A DNA stretch of 10,520 bases from an uncultured Flammeovirgaceae bacterium (GTDB lineage: Bacteria; Bacteroidota; Bacteroidia; Cytophagales; Cyclobacteriaceae): assembly GCA_946886805.1 (NCBI GenBank), contig CAMPJM010000100.1, positions 1 through 10,520 of the forward strand, read 5' to 3'. Under the pieces are notes generated by a model. The model saw nothing but the letters and a program-made list of their open reading frames with translations, did no database searches and was not told where the DNA came from. Both the position numbers and the translations under genes were made by a program. This document shows, piece after piece, positions 1 to 5,582 of this stretch (its first letter is position 1; every line of letters begins with the position of its first letter).

Positions 1-951
1 GAAGTTGAAGCCCCCCCTATTAACTTCATCAAACCAGATACTACCGAGATTTTATTTAATGAAAGCGATCTTGCGCCGGTTGAAGTTATTCCCCAAACGG
101 CAGAATTAAACGATGATGAAGCTGAACCTGGCGTTACTTTAAAAAAAGAACTTTCCCTGGTAAGCGAAGATACTTCCACTATAGACGAAGGATTCGTCCA
201 TCTTGTAGAAATATCGGAAGAATTAAAGATCGATTGTGTGTGGGTGACTTCTCAGGAATACTTTGCAATCTGGGATTCACATAAAGTAAATCCGTACAAT
301 ATAGACGGTGAGAAATTTAACGACACCATTTCCTTGGCACTGTATGACACCCTAAATGGCTATGACTGGGCATTTCCTATAAAAAATTCCCATATCACCT
401 CCTCATTCGGAATGAGGTCGATCCGGTGGCACTATGGCACTGACCTGGAATTAGATACCGGAGATACCGTAGTAGCCGCATTTGACGGTATTGTGAGAGT
501 AACAGAATATGACAGGCGCGGCTACGGGCATTATGTTGTGCTGCGACATTATAACGGATTAGAGACGCTTTATGGCCATTTATCTTCCTATAAAGTCAAA
601 GTCGGGGATTTGGTAAAAGCAGGAGAATTAATAGGTTTAGGTGGAAGCACAGGGAGAAGTTCCGGACCTCACCTTCACTACGAGGTCAGATACCAGGGGA
701 ATGCCATTAATCCAACTGACTTGTACGACTTTCAATCTTCCGCACTCAAAATCGATACTTTATTAATTACTCCCCATAATTTTTCATATTTAAAAGAAGC
801 CCGAAAGGTTATTTACCATAAAATTAGAAGCGGGGACACATTAAGTGGTATTAGCAGAAGGTATGGCGTGTCTATAAACACCATTACCAGATTAAATGGC
901 ATCAGCAGAAAAACCGTATTAAGGATCGGACGAAGACTGAGAATCAGATGA
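1..951 (+). CDS. M23 family metallopeptidase with C-terminal LysM domain (5'-partial)
   Basis: Predicted zinc endopeptidase that cuts peptidoglycan cross-bridges outside the cytoplasm. The frame is open from base 1 to the TGA at 949-951 (316 residues visible), so the GTG at 238 is not a convincing start and the true start lies left of the window. Residues 1-80 are acidic and low in complexity, probably a linker. The lysostaphin-like M23 domain covers about residues 125-245: zinc ligands His144 and Asp148 in HYGTD, His193 in LYGHL, and His224/His226 in GPHLHYE. A LysM peptidoglycan-binding domain occupies about 271-316 (IRSGDTLSGISRRYG and following). The arrangement M23 then LysM, with the DSHKVNPY segment before the catalytic domain, matches a conserved Bacteroidota family. 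The signal peptide must lie upstream of the window. No catalytic residue is missing. The family call is firm; the exact substrate bond is inferred. Confidence 0.93.
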   Translation, partial: EVEAPPINFIKPDTTEILFNESDLAPVEVIPQTAELNDDEAEPGVTLKKELSLVSEDTSTIDEGFVHLVEISEELKIDCVWVTSQEYFAIWDSHKVNPYNIDGEKFNDTISLALYDTLNGYDWAFPIKNSHITSSFGMRSIRWHYGTDLELDTGDTVVAAFDGIVRVTEYDRRGYGHYVVLRHYNGLETLYGHLSSYKVKVGDLVKAGELIGLGGSTGRSSGPHLHYEVRYQGNAINPTDLYDFQSSALKIDTLLITPHNFSYLKEARKVIYHKIRSGDTLSGISRRYGVSINTITRLNGISRKTVLRIGRRLRIR

Positions 952-957
952 CAGGAA

Positions 958-1193
958 ATTGGATATTGCAGATTGTAGATTGAAGATTGAAGAATGAAGA
1001 ATACTGATTACAGATTGGAGATTACAGGTTGCTGATTGCTGTTTTACTGATTACTCTTTACCGTTCACTGGTTACTGTTTACCGATTACTGATTACTGTT
1101 TTACTGATTTACTGATTACTGTTTACTGTTTACCGTTCACTGATTACCGTTTACTGTTTTACTGATTACTGATTACCGTTTTACCGTTTACTG
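958..1193. repeat. Degenerate heptanucleotide tandem array (33 units)
   Basis: From 958 to 1193 the sequence divides without gaps into 33 units: 28 of 7 bp and 5 of 8 bp (1042-1049, 1099-1106, 1107-1114, 1157-1164, 1179-1186). The units drift from ATTGAAG/ATTGCAG at the left, through ATTACTG, to TTTACTG/TTTACCG at the right. Nearly all keep TT near the start and G at the end. The octamers arise by one extra base, mostly a T. A 14-base block, TTTACCGTTCACTG, recurs at 1057 and 1129, 72 bp apart, which suggests block duplication as well as slippage. The array fills almost the entire spacer between the M23 gene and bshB1 and ends 2 nt before the bshB1 ATG. It does not encode a protein, and I see no TAnnTTTG promoter element in it. 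Confidence 0.9.
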
Positions 1194-1195
1194 AC

Positions 1196-1918
1196 ATGAA
1201 ATTAGATATACTAGTTTTTGCAGCTCATCCTGATGACGCTGAATTATCTTGTTCCGGCACTATTTACAGCCATATTTTACAAGGGAAAAAAGTAGGTATA
1301 GTGGACTTGACCGCTGGTGAATTAGGCACCCGGGGGACCACAGAAATCAGGGCAAGGGAAGCAGAGACCTCTGCCAAAATCTTAAAAATATCTGTTAGGG
1401 AGAATTTAAATTTCAGGGACGGATTTTTCAAAAATGATGAAGAACACCAACTCAGGGTCGCACTGGCAATCCGAAAATACCAACCTGAAATAATCTTATG
1501 CAATGCTATTTCTGACCGTCACCCTGATCATGGCAAGGCGGCTCAGTTAGTTACCGAAGCTAATTTCATAGCAGGACTTAAAATGGTCGAAACTTTTTCC
1601 GAAAATCTGAAACAATCTCCGTGGCGTGCAAAATCAGTTTACCACTATATCCAAAGCATTTTGTTGAAGCCAGATTTTATAGTCGATATCTCTGATGCCT
1701 GGGAAGTAAAACTTGAATCAATAAGAGCGTTTAAATCTCAATTTTTTGATCCTGAGGGGAACAAGAACGAACCCGAAACTTTTATTTCCACTCCTGATTT
1801 TATGAAATTAATTAAAGCCAGAGCTAAAGAATTTGGACATTCTATTGGTGCGTCTTATGGCGAAGGATTCACCATAGAAAAAAATATAGGCGTCAAAAAT
1901 TTGTTTAATTTACAATAG
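1196..1918 (+). CDS. bshB1: N-acetylglucosaminyl-malate deacetylase, bacillithiol biosynthesis BshB1
   Basis: Cytoplasmic zinc deacetylase of the PIG-L/LmbE fold. It removes the acetyl group from GlcNAc-malate, the second step of bacillithiol synthesis, between BshA and BshC. The 240-residue length is normal for the family. The N-terminal AHPDDAE motif (residues 10-16) supplies ligands His11 and Asp14 and the general base Asp13. TAGELGTRG (39-47) and DRHPDH (107-112, third zinc ligand His112) are diagnostic of the BshB1 subgroup as opposed to mycothiol or generic LmbE deacetylases. The ATG at 1196 places the first beta strand right at the N-terminus, as expected. There is no Shine-Dalgarno sequence: a heptanucleotide repeat array ends 2 nt before the start, so promoter and translation signals must lie in or before that array. 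bshA and bshC are not in the window. Confidence 0.94.
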   Translation: MKLDILVFAAHPDDAELSCSGTIYSHILQGKKVGIVDLTAGELGTRGTTEIRAREAETSAKILKISVRENLNFRDGFFKNDEEHQLRVALAIRKYQPEIILCNAISDRHPDHGKAAQLVTEANFIAGLKMVETFSENLKQSPWRAKSVYHYIQSILLKPDFIVDISDAWEVKLESIRAFKSQFFDPEGNKNEPETFISTPDFMKLIKARAKEFGHSIGASYGEGFTIEKNIGVKNLFNLQ

Positions 1919-2101
1919 GCTGGCGTTCCTATTATTTTTGAAAAACCACAAAAGAATCCTGCCTCAACGGGAGCAATAGACCAAACAAATATTCCTGAGC
2001 CGAGTGTTAGTATCAAGGTCACGTTGCAATTCATCGTTTTAATTGTGACCCTCAATTAACCGGATTATTTCTGGCGTTTATCCCTATCCCACCACGATTT
2101 T

Positions 2102-2133
2102 ATTGGCTAACTTAGCATAAAGCAGTATCTTCG
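2102..2133 (+). promoter_or_regulatory. Candidate Bacteroidota promoter of the deoxyhypusine-synthase-like gene
   Basis: ATTG at 2102-2105 and TATCTTCG at 2126-2133 are 20 bp apart, close to the TTTG / TAnnTTTG promoter pattern of the Bacteroidota primary sigma factor (one mismatch in the -7 box). This would give a leader of about 30 nt before the ATG at 2172. The rest of the 253-nt spacer after bshB1 shows only a short inverted pair, GGTCAC (2017-2022) with GTGACC (2045-2050). Confidence 0.5.
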
Positions 2134-2171
2134 CTTAAAATATTTAAAGAATTTTTAATAGAAGTAACCTC

Positions 2172-3140
2172 ATGCAAATCACCAATTTTTTAAGAAGCAA
2201 CTTCAAACATTTCAATTCAGCTGCCTTAATAGACGCCGCTGACGGTTATATAAAACACCTCGCTGAAGGCAATAAAATGTTAATTACTTTAGCAGGCGCG
2301 ATGTCGACGGCAGAATTGGGCATTTCCCTTGCAGAAATGATCAGGGAAGGCAAGGTGCATGCCATCTGCTGTACAGGGGCAAACCTGGAAGAAGATATTT
2401 TTAACCTTGTTGCTCATGACTATTATGAGCGAATCCCACATTACCGGGAATTGTCGCCAAGCGAGGAACAGGACCTTTTAAACAGACATATGAACCGGGT
2501 AACCGACACCTGCATCCCGGAAATGGAGGCTATGAGACGCCTGGAAGGTGCAGTGTTAAAGGAATGGCAGAAAGCGGATGAAGCTGGAGAATCTTATTTC
2601 CCACACGAATTCTTTTATAAAGTTCTACTATCAGGTGCTTTAGAAGAGCACTATCAGATTGACCCAAAAAATAGCTGGCTCCTCGAAGCCGCCAAAATCA
2701 ACCTTCCAATAATAGTACCAGGCTGGGAAGACTCTACTTTAGGCAATATGTATGCTGGTCATTGCATTAGCAATGACATTAAAAATGTCCATACCATGAA
2801 AGGAGGGATTCAATACATGATTTGGTTGGCCGATTGGTACACACAAATAACCTCTGATGCGAGTCTGGGATTCTTCCAGATTGGCGGCGGAATAGCTGGA
2901 GATTTTCCAATCTGCGTGGTGCCGATGCTGCATCAGGATTTACAACGACCGCATATTCCCTTGTGGGGGTATTTCTGCCAGATAAGCGACTCAACTACAA
3001 GTTACGGATCTTATTCGGGTGCTGTGCCCAATGAAAAAATAACTTGGGGAAAATTAGGTATCGACACGCCAAAATTTATAATTGAATCTGATGCTACCAT
3101 AGTAGCACCTCTTATATTTGCTATTATACTTGGCAAGTAA
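2172..3140 (+). CDS. Deoxyhypusine synthase family protein (probable polyamine aminobutyltransferase)
   Basis: Belongs to the NAD-dependent deoxyhypusine synthase family, which moves the 4-aminobutyl group of spermidine to an acceptor. Bacteria lack eIF5A, so the acceptor is probably a polyamine or another small molecule (homospermidine-synthase-like); this is inference. At 322 residues it is slightly shorter than eukaryotic enzymes. Visible motifs are the NAD-binding CTGANLEEDIFN (67-78), PGWEDSTLGN (183-192), the glycine-rich GGGIAGDFP (238-246) and the active-site stretch GAVPNEKITWGK (283-294), in which Lys294 corresponds to the lysine that forms the imine intermediate. Compared with the human enzyme, the two aspartates before this stretch are Tyr278 and Tyr281, and the catalytic histidine after GGG is absent, so substrate choice has probably changed. 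No agmatinase or other polyamine gene is nearby; the gene seems to be transcribed alone. Confidence 0.87.
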   Translation: MQITNFLRSNFKHFNSAALIDAADGYIKHLAEGNKMLITLAGAMSTAELGISLAEMIREGKVHAICCTGANLEEDIFNLVAHDYYERIPHYRELSPSEEQDLLNRHMNRVTDTCIPEMEAMRRLEGAVLKEWQKADEAGESYFPHEFFYKVLLSGALEEHYQIDPKNSWLLEAAKINLPIIVPGWEDSTLGNMYAGHCISNDIKNVHTMKGGIQYMIWLADWYTQITSDASLGFFQIGGGIAGDFPICVVPMLHQDLQRPHIPLWGYFCQISDSTTSYGSYSGAVPNEKITWGKLGIDTPKFIIESDATIVAPLIFAIILGK

Positions 3141-3160
3141 GACAACTTGCTAATATTTTT
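3132..3160 (+). terminator. Weak intrinsic terminator candidate after the deoxyhypusine-synthase-like gene
   Basis: GCAAGT (3133-3138) pairs with ACTTGC (3145-3150) around a 6-nt loop, and the T-rich run TAATATTTTT follows. The stem overlaps the TAA stop codon at 3138-3140. It is short but correctly placed, with a promoter for the next gene immediately downstream. Confidence 0.4.
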
Positions 3161-3163
3161 ACC

Positions 3164-3192
3164 GTAATGTTTGGAATTGTGATTAACGTTAC
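3164..3192. promoter_or_regulatory. Inverted repeat inside the promoter, possible operator
   Basis: GTAATGTT (3164-3171) and AACGTTAC (3185-3192) form a 7-of-8 inverted repeat across 13 nt. The right arm contains the perfect palindrome TAACGTTA (3184-3191). The repeat overlaps the -33 element and fills the spacer of the promoter that serves the small gene and the XRE/S24 regulator. Autoregulation by that repressor is a plausible but untested reading. Confidence 0.3.
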
Positions 3193-3200
3193 TTACATTT
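3170..3200 (+). promoter_or_regulatory. Candidate promoter of the 97-residue protein / S24 regulator operon
   Basis: TTTG at 3170-3173, a 20-bp spacer, then TACATTT at 3194-3200 (followed by A instead of G) closely fits the Bacteroidota TTTG / TAnnTTTG pattern. The expected transcript would start near 3207, giving a leader of about 25 nt before the ATG at 3234. Confidence 0.5.
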
Positions 3201-3233
3201 AATGCTAATAACTAACATTTTTAGCTTAAAGAA

Positions 3234-3527
3234 ATGATTACGACCATCACATCCGCACAGAGTATAATTCCTAAATTAAAATTGCAAAGTAAAAAACTGC
3301 AATCGGGAAAAGTACAGGTTAAGTTTTCTGCGTCTTCATCGGGAAGAAAAAGCTGTTACGGTTATGTCCTGACAGATGCAGAATCTACGTTAAAAGAAGT
3401 TGTGAATTGGATCCAGTGGAAATTAGAATTATTGGAAAACGCTGATCAGTATTACCATGAGCATCTCTATTCCTTAAACAAATCTAAATTTGATGGTTCT
3501 AAATTTATGGTGTTTAGAGAAAATTAA
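3234..3527 (+). CDS. Conserved-looking small protein of unknown function, in operon with S24 regulator
   Basis: I do not recognise this 97-residue protein. It has no signal peptide or membrane segment and should be cytoplasmic. The N-terminal 40 residues are basic (KLKLQSKKLQSGKVQVKF) and include the serine run SASSSGRKS. A central amphipathic region (about 48-75, ESTLKEVVNWIQWKLELLENADQYYHEHL) is aromatic and probably helical. The basic N-terminus could bind nucleic acid, but no known motif supports this. It lies 14 nt upstream of the XRE/S24 regulator in the same direction, with a good promoter before it and none visible between the two, so they are probably co-transcribed. Coding status rests on the promoter, the tight spacing and sensible amino acid content. 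Confidence 0.68.
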   Translation: MITTITSAQSIIPKLKLQSKKLQSGKVQVKFSASSSGRKSCYGYVLTDAESTLKEVVNWIQWKLELLENADQYYHEHLYSLNKSKFDGSKFMVFREN

Positions 3528-3541
3528 ATTTATCCAAAAGA

Positions 3542-4384
3542 ATGACTACAGTTAGTAAAAACATCAAGTTTCTAAGGAAGAGAGAAAGGTTAACACAAGA
3601 ACAATTAGCCGAAAAAATTGGCATAAAAAGGTCATTACTCGGAGCATATGAAGAAGGCAGGGCAGACCCAAGATTAAACAACCTTTTAGCCATCTCAAGG
3701 GTTTTTGATGTTTCTGTTGACAAATTAATCAGTTTTGACATTAGCGATAACCCCGATTCTTTTAAAAACGATAATCTTTCCTCAAATAGTTTAAATAACA
3801 ATCTAAAGATACTCTCTATTACCGTTGATAAAGAGGACAGGGAAAATATTGAGCTTGTTCCATACAAAGCTTCTGCGGGATATTTAAATGGCTATGCCGA
3901 CCCGGAATATATAGGCGACTTGCCTAAATTTCAACTTCCTTTTTTACCTTCTTCTGGTACTTACAGGGCTTTTGAAATTACTGGAGACTCCATGCTTCCC
4001 TTGCAAAGCGGTACAATTATTATTGGACAATATGTGGAAAGCATCAACAACATCAAGAATGGTGAAACTTATGTCTTATTAACCCATAAGGAAGGTGTTG
4101 TGTACAAACGCATAATACATCAAAAGGACAGTAATGCTTTGTATCTAATATCAGACAATGAAAATTACCCTCCCTATACGGTAGAAGCGGGTGAGATATT
4201 GGAGGTTTGGGAAGCAAAAACCTATATAAGCAAATCATTTCCCAAAACAAATGGACATTCTTTAGAACCTGTACCTTTTGGAGATGGTAAAGAAATAACA
4301 CTTGAAAGATTGGCAGGAATCGTTTTGAACCTACAAAAAGAGGTCATTAATTTACAATCTGCTAAACTAAAAAATAGCCAGTGA
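3542..4384 (+). CDS. XRE-family transcriptional regulator with S24 (LexA-like) self-cleavage domain
   Basis: A 280-residue repressor-type protein. An N-terminal Cro/CI helix-turn-helix (about residues 5-62; LTQEQLAEKIGIKRSLLGAYEEG is the two-helix core) is followed by a polar, Asn/Ser-rich linker (about 66-95) and a C-terminal S24 domain (about 103-235). All parts of the LexA/UmuD chemistry are visible: an Ala112-Gly113 cleavage site in KASAGYLNG, the nucleophile Ser150 in ITGDSM, and the general-base Lys189 in VVYKRI. The spacings (38 and 39) are close to those of LexA. A final segment (about 250-280) ending in ERLAGIVLNLQKEVINLQ looks like a coiled coil and is not part of classical LexA. 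The protein could sense DNA damage through RecA-stimulated cleavage or be a phage-type or metabolic repressor; no SOS polymerase gene is adjacent. There is no Shine-Dalgarno site. Confidence 0.92.
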   Translation: MTTVSKNIKFLRKRERLTQEQLAEKIGIKRSLLGAYEEGRADPRLNNLLAISRVFDVSVDKLISFDISDNPDSFKNDNLSSNSLNNNLKILSITVDKEDRENIELVPYKASAGYLNGYADPEYIGDLPKFQLPFLPSSGTYRAFEITGDSMLPLQSGTIIIGQYVESINNIKNGETYVLLTHKEGVVYKRIIHQKDSNALYLISDNENYPPYTVEAGEILEVWEAKTYISKSFPKTNGHSLEPVPFGDGKEITLERLAGIVLNLQKEVINLQSAKLKNSQ

Positions 4385-4403
4385 TAAAATTTTACCACTA
4401 GCT
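4376..4403. repeat. 28-bp imperfect palindrome over the stop codon of the S24 regulator
   Basis: The core AGTGATAAAATTTTACCACT (4380-4399) is self-complementary except for one A/C mismatch, and outer arms AGC (4376-4378) and GCT (4401-4403) pair beyond a second mismatch. It contains the TGA stop (4382-4384). No T-tract follows, so it is not a classical terminator. It could be a symmetrical protein-binding site or a 3'-end processing hairpin. Confidence 0.65.
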
Positions 4404-4506
4404 TAACTTAAAAATCCATTCTGTTTATTTTTATCTACTGGCGTCCGACTAAAATTTAAGACAGTCACTGAATTAATTTAATTACTCAGGTTTCGCATGT
4501 TGATTG

Positions 4507-4527
4507 AATCCAATCTAGAGTTGGATT
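4507..4527. repeat. Hairpin AATCCAA / TTGGATT
   Basis: AATCCAA (4507-4513) and TTGGATT (4521-4527) pair perfectly around the 7-nt loop TCTAGAG. It is preceded by GGTTTCGCATGTTGATTG (4489-4506), which resembles GGGGTCAAATGTTTATAG at 4613-4630 (12 of 18 identical). Confidence 0.6.
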
Positions 4528-4604
4528 AACCACTTAATAACTGTTTGAAAGGCGTTTTTTGTGTTCCACTATATGATCTTTGGACGGCCGCTTCCCTTAC
4601 GCAA

Positions 4605-4618
4605 GACCCAGCGGGGTC
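4605..4618. repeat. GACCC / GGGTC hairpin of a REP-like unit
   Basis: GACCC (4605-4609) and GGGTC (4614-4618) form a GC-rich 5-bp stem with loop AGCG. It directly precedes a conserved-looking tail, AAATGTTTATAG, and the larger palindrome at 4625-4656. Confidence 0.5.
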
Positions 4619-4624
4619 AAATGT

Positions 4625-4656
4625 TTATAGCCACGGGTTTTAACCCATGGCCATAA
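4625..4656. repeat. 32-bp near-perfect palindrome with GGGTT / AACCC core
   Basis: TTATAGCCACGGGTT (4625-4639) pairs with AACCCATGGCCATAA (4642-4656) around a 2-nt loop, with two mismatches. No T-tract flanks it on either strand. Its form recalls the palindromes used by REP-associated tyrosine transposases (RAYTs), but that link is inference. Confidence 0.7.
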
Positions 4657-4667
4657 GTAGAAATGTT

Positions 4668-4720
4668 ATAGTTTTGGCGGCATTTTTGCTCTTTTTTAGC
4701 AAAAATGGTGACAAAACTGT
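4668..4720. repeat. Long hairpin with 10-bp perfect inner stem
   Basis: CATTTTTGCT (4681-4690) pairs perfectly with AGCAAAAATG (4698-4707) around loop CTTTTTT. Beyond a 4x4 internal loop (GCGG/GTGA), GTTTTG (4671-4676) pairs with CAAAAC (4712-4717), and ATA/TGT extends the stem with one wobble pair. The symmetrical outer extension shows this is more than an A/T-run coincidence. Confidence 0.7.
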
Positions 4721-4751
4721 GGGTGCGAAACTTGAGTTAATAAGATACTGG

Positions 4752-4783
4752 AAATAAAGAGTTGAAAATATAAATCTTTATTT
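4752..4783 (-). terminator. AT-rich hairpin downstream of the OmpA-family gene, possible terminator
   Basis: AAATAAAGA (4752-4760) and TCTTTATTT (4775-4783) form a perfect 9-bp stem with a 14-nt loop. It lies about 40 nt after the stop of the minus-strand OmpA-family gene. The stem is AT-rich and the trailing T-run is part of the stem, so termination function is doubtful. Confidence 0.3.
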
Positions 4784-4823
4784 ATCCGGCATAACGATCA
4801 ATTTAGTACGCGAACTCCGGTTT

Positions 4824-5504
4824 TTAGTATTCCGTACCATCCAGATCACCTCTCTGAGCAGCCTTCTGAAGCTTTTTATTGGCAAATATTGCAACCTCTA
4901 CTCTTCTGTTTTGAGTCTTACCTGCGGCAGTAGAATTATCCGCAACAGGTTGTAACTCTCCATACCCGGTGGTAGTTATCCTCGAGTTTGCTACTCCTAA
5001 AGACGTCAAGTAATCAGAAACACTTGCCGCCCTTTTTTCAGAAAGAGTTTGATTGTATTCGTCAGCCCCCGAATTATCAGTATGCCCTTCTATTAAAATA
5101 TTGGTATCCTCATATTTTTTCAGGGTCTCGCTAAGAGCAGATATATTTTGTTTTGCCACAGGCTTTAAATCTGCTTTATTTACATCAAAAAGAATTCCAG
5201 AATCAAAGGTAATTTTAATCCCCTCACCTACTCGCTCAATGCTTGCACCTTCCAGATCTGCTTCCATTTCTTCTGCCTGCTTATCCATATAGGCACCAAT
5301 GGAAGCTCCAGCGACACCACCTATCGCTGCACCCATTATAGCTCCAACCGCAGTATTGCCGGCAAGTTTGCCTATACCTGCTCCTATAGCAGCTCCTCCT
5401 GCCGTTCCAATGGCACCACCTTTTGCCGTTTTACTCCAGTTTGCACAACTTGTAATAATGCAAAGCGACATTACTAGTACTAAGGATAATTTAAAGAATT
5501 TCAT
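4824..5504 (-). CDS. OmpA-family lipoprotein with glycine-zipper domain
   Basis: Outer-membrane lipoprotein that probably tethers the membrane to peptidoglycan. The 226 residues begin with a lipoprotein signal peptide and lipobox ending ITS-Cys20. A glycine zipper follows (about 29-72, repeats of GxxxG and AxxGxxxG type), which can form membrane-embedded helical hairpins. The C-terminal OmpA/MotB domain (about 90-208) carries GHTDNSG with the diaminopimelate-binding Asp143, LSEKRAASVSDYL (154-166), and TQNRRVEV with Arg200/Arg201. A short charged tail ends in GTEY. The start codon at 5504 gives an ideal signal peptide. It lies 78 nt downstream of the 266-residue gene in the same direction, so co-transcription is possible, but the distance also allows a separate promoter. 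It resembles YiaD-type lipoproteins. Confidence 0.93.
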   Translation of the reverse strand: MKFFKLSLVLVMSLCIITSCANWSKTAKGGAIGTAGGAAIGAGIGKLAGNTAVGAIMGAAIGGVAGASIGAYMDKQAEEMEADLEGASIERVGEGIKITFDSGILFDVNKADLKPVAKQNISALSETLKKYEDTNILIEGHTDNSGADEYNQTLSEKRAASVSDYLTSLGVANSRITTTGYGELQPVADNSTAAGKTQNRRVEVAIFANKKLQKAAQRGDLDGTEY

Positions 5505-5582
5505 AATATGATTGTTTTGTTAAAAAATTATTAAACCTAAAAAATCTTATACGGTTATTAAGCTATTTTTGTGCCAAAATGT

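Larger units (their letters stand above)
4478..4743. mobile_element. Candidate MITE/REP-like non-coding element bounded by 20-bp inverted repeats
   Basis: TTAATTACTCAGGTTTCGCA (4478-4497) matches the reverse complement of 4724-4743 at 17 of 20 positions, including a 7-bp and an 8-bp uninterrupted run. The 266 bp between the outer ends encode no protein and contain four hairpins. It lies in the 439-bp spacer between the convergent S24 regulator and OmpA-family genes. I see no clear target-site duplication. A non-autonomous transposon relic or a REP cluster would fit; so would a chance pairing of two REP units in inverse orientation. Confidence 0.45.

Noticed and set aside
958..1193. CRISPR-like array
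   Set aside because: The units are 7-8 bp, contiguous and without spacers; there are no cas genes.
1855..2055. Minus-strand 66-codon frame overlapping the 3' end of bshB1
   Set aside because: It overlaps a firmly identified gene and has no promoter; its hydrophobic stretch and composition are unremarkable.
1919..2059. 46-codon open frame in phase with bshB1 directly after its TAG stop
   Set aside because: BshB1 already has full family length at the TAG, the extension has no start codon of its own, and an open run of this length is not rare by chance. It might be a relic, but nothing supports readthrough.
3514..3867. 117-codon minus-strand frame over the helix-turn-helix region
   Set aside because: Antisense to the clearly coding XRE/S24 gene, with leucine/serine-rich shadow composition.
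5053..5511. Plus-strand open frames opposite the OmpA-family gene, including an Ala/Pro-rich one
   Set aside because: They are antisense shadows of the glycine-zipper and OmpA codons; the minus-strand protein has a lipobox and full domain motifs.
5505..5582. TTGGCA and TATAAG boxes upstream of the OmpA-family gene as a sigma-70 promoter
   Set aside because: They are 20 bp apart, too far for sigma-70, and do not fit the Bacteroidota pattern.
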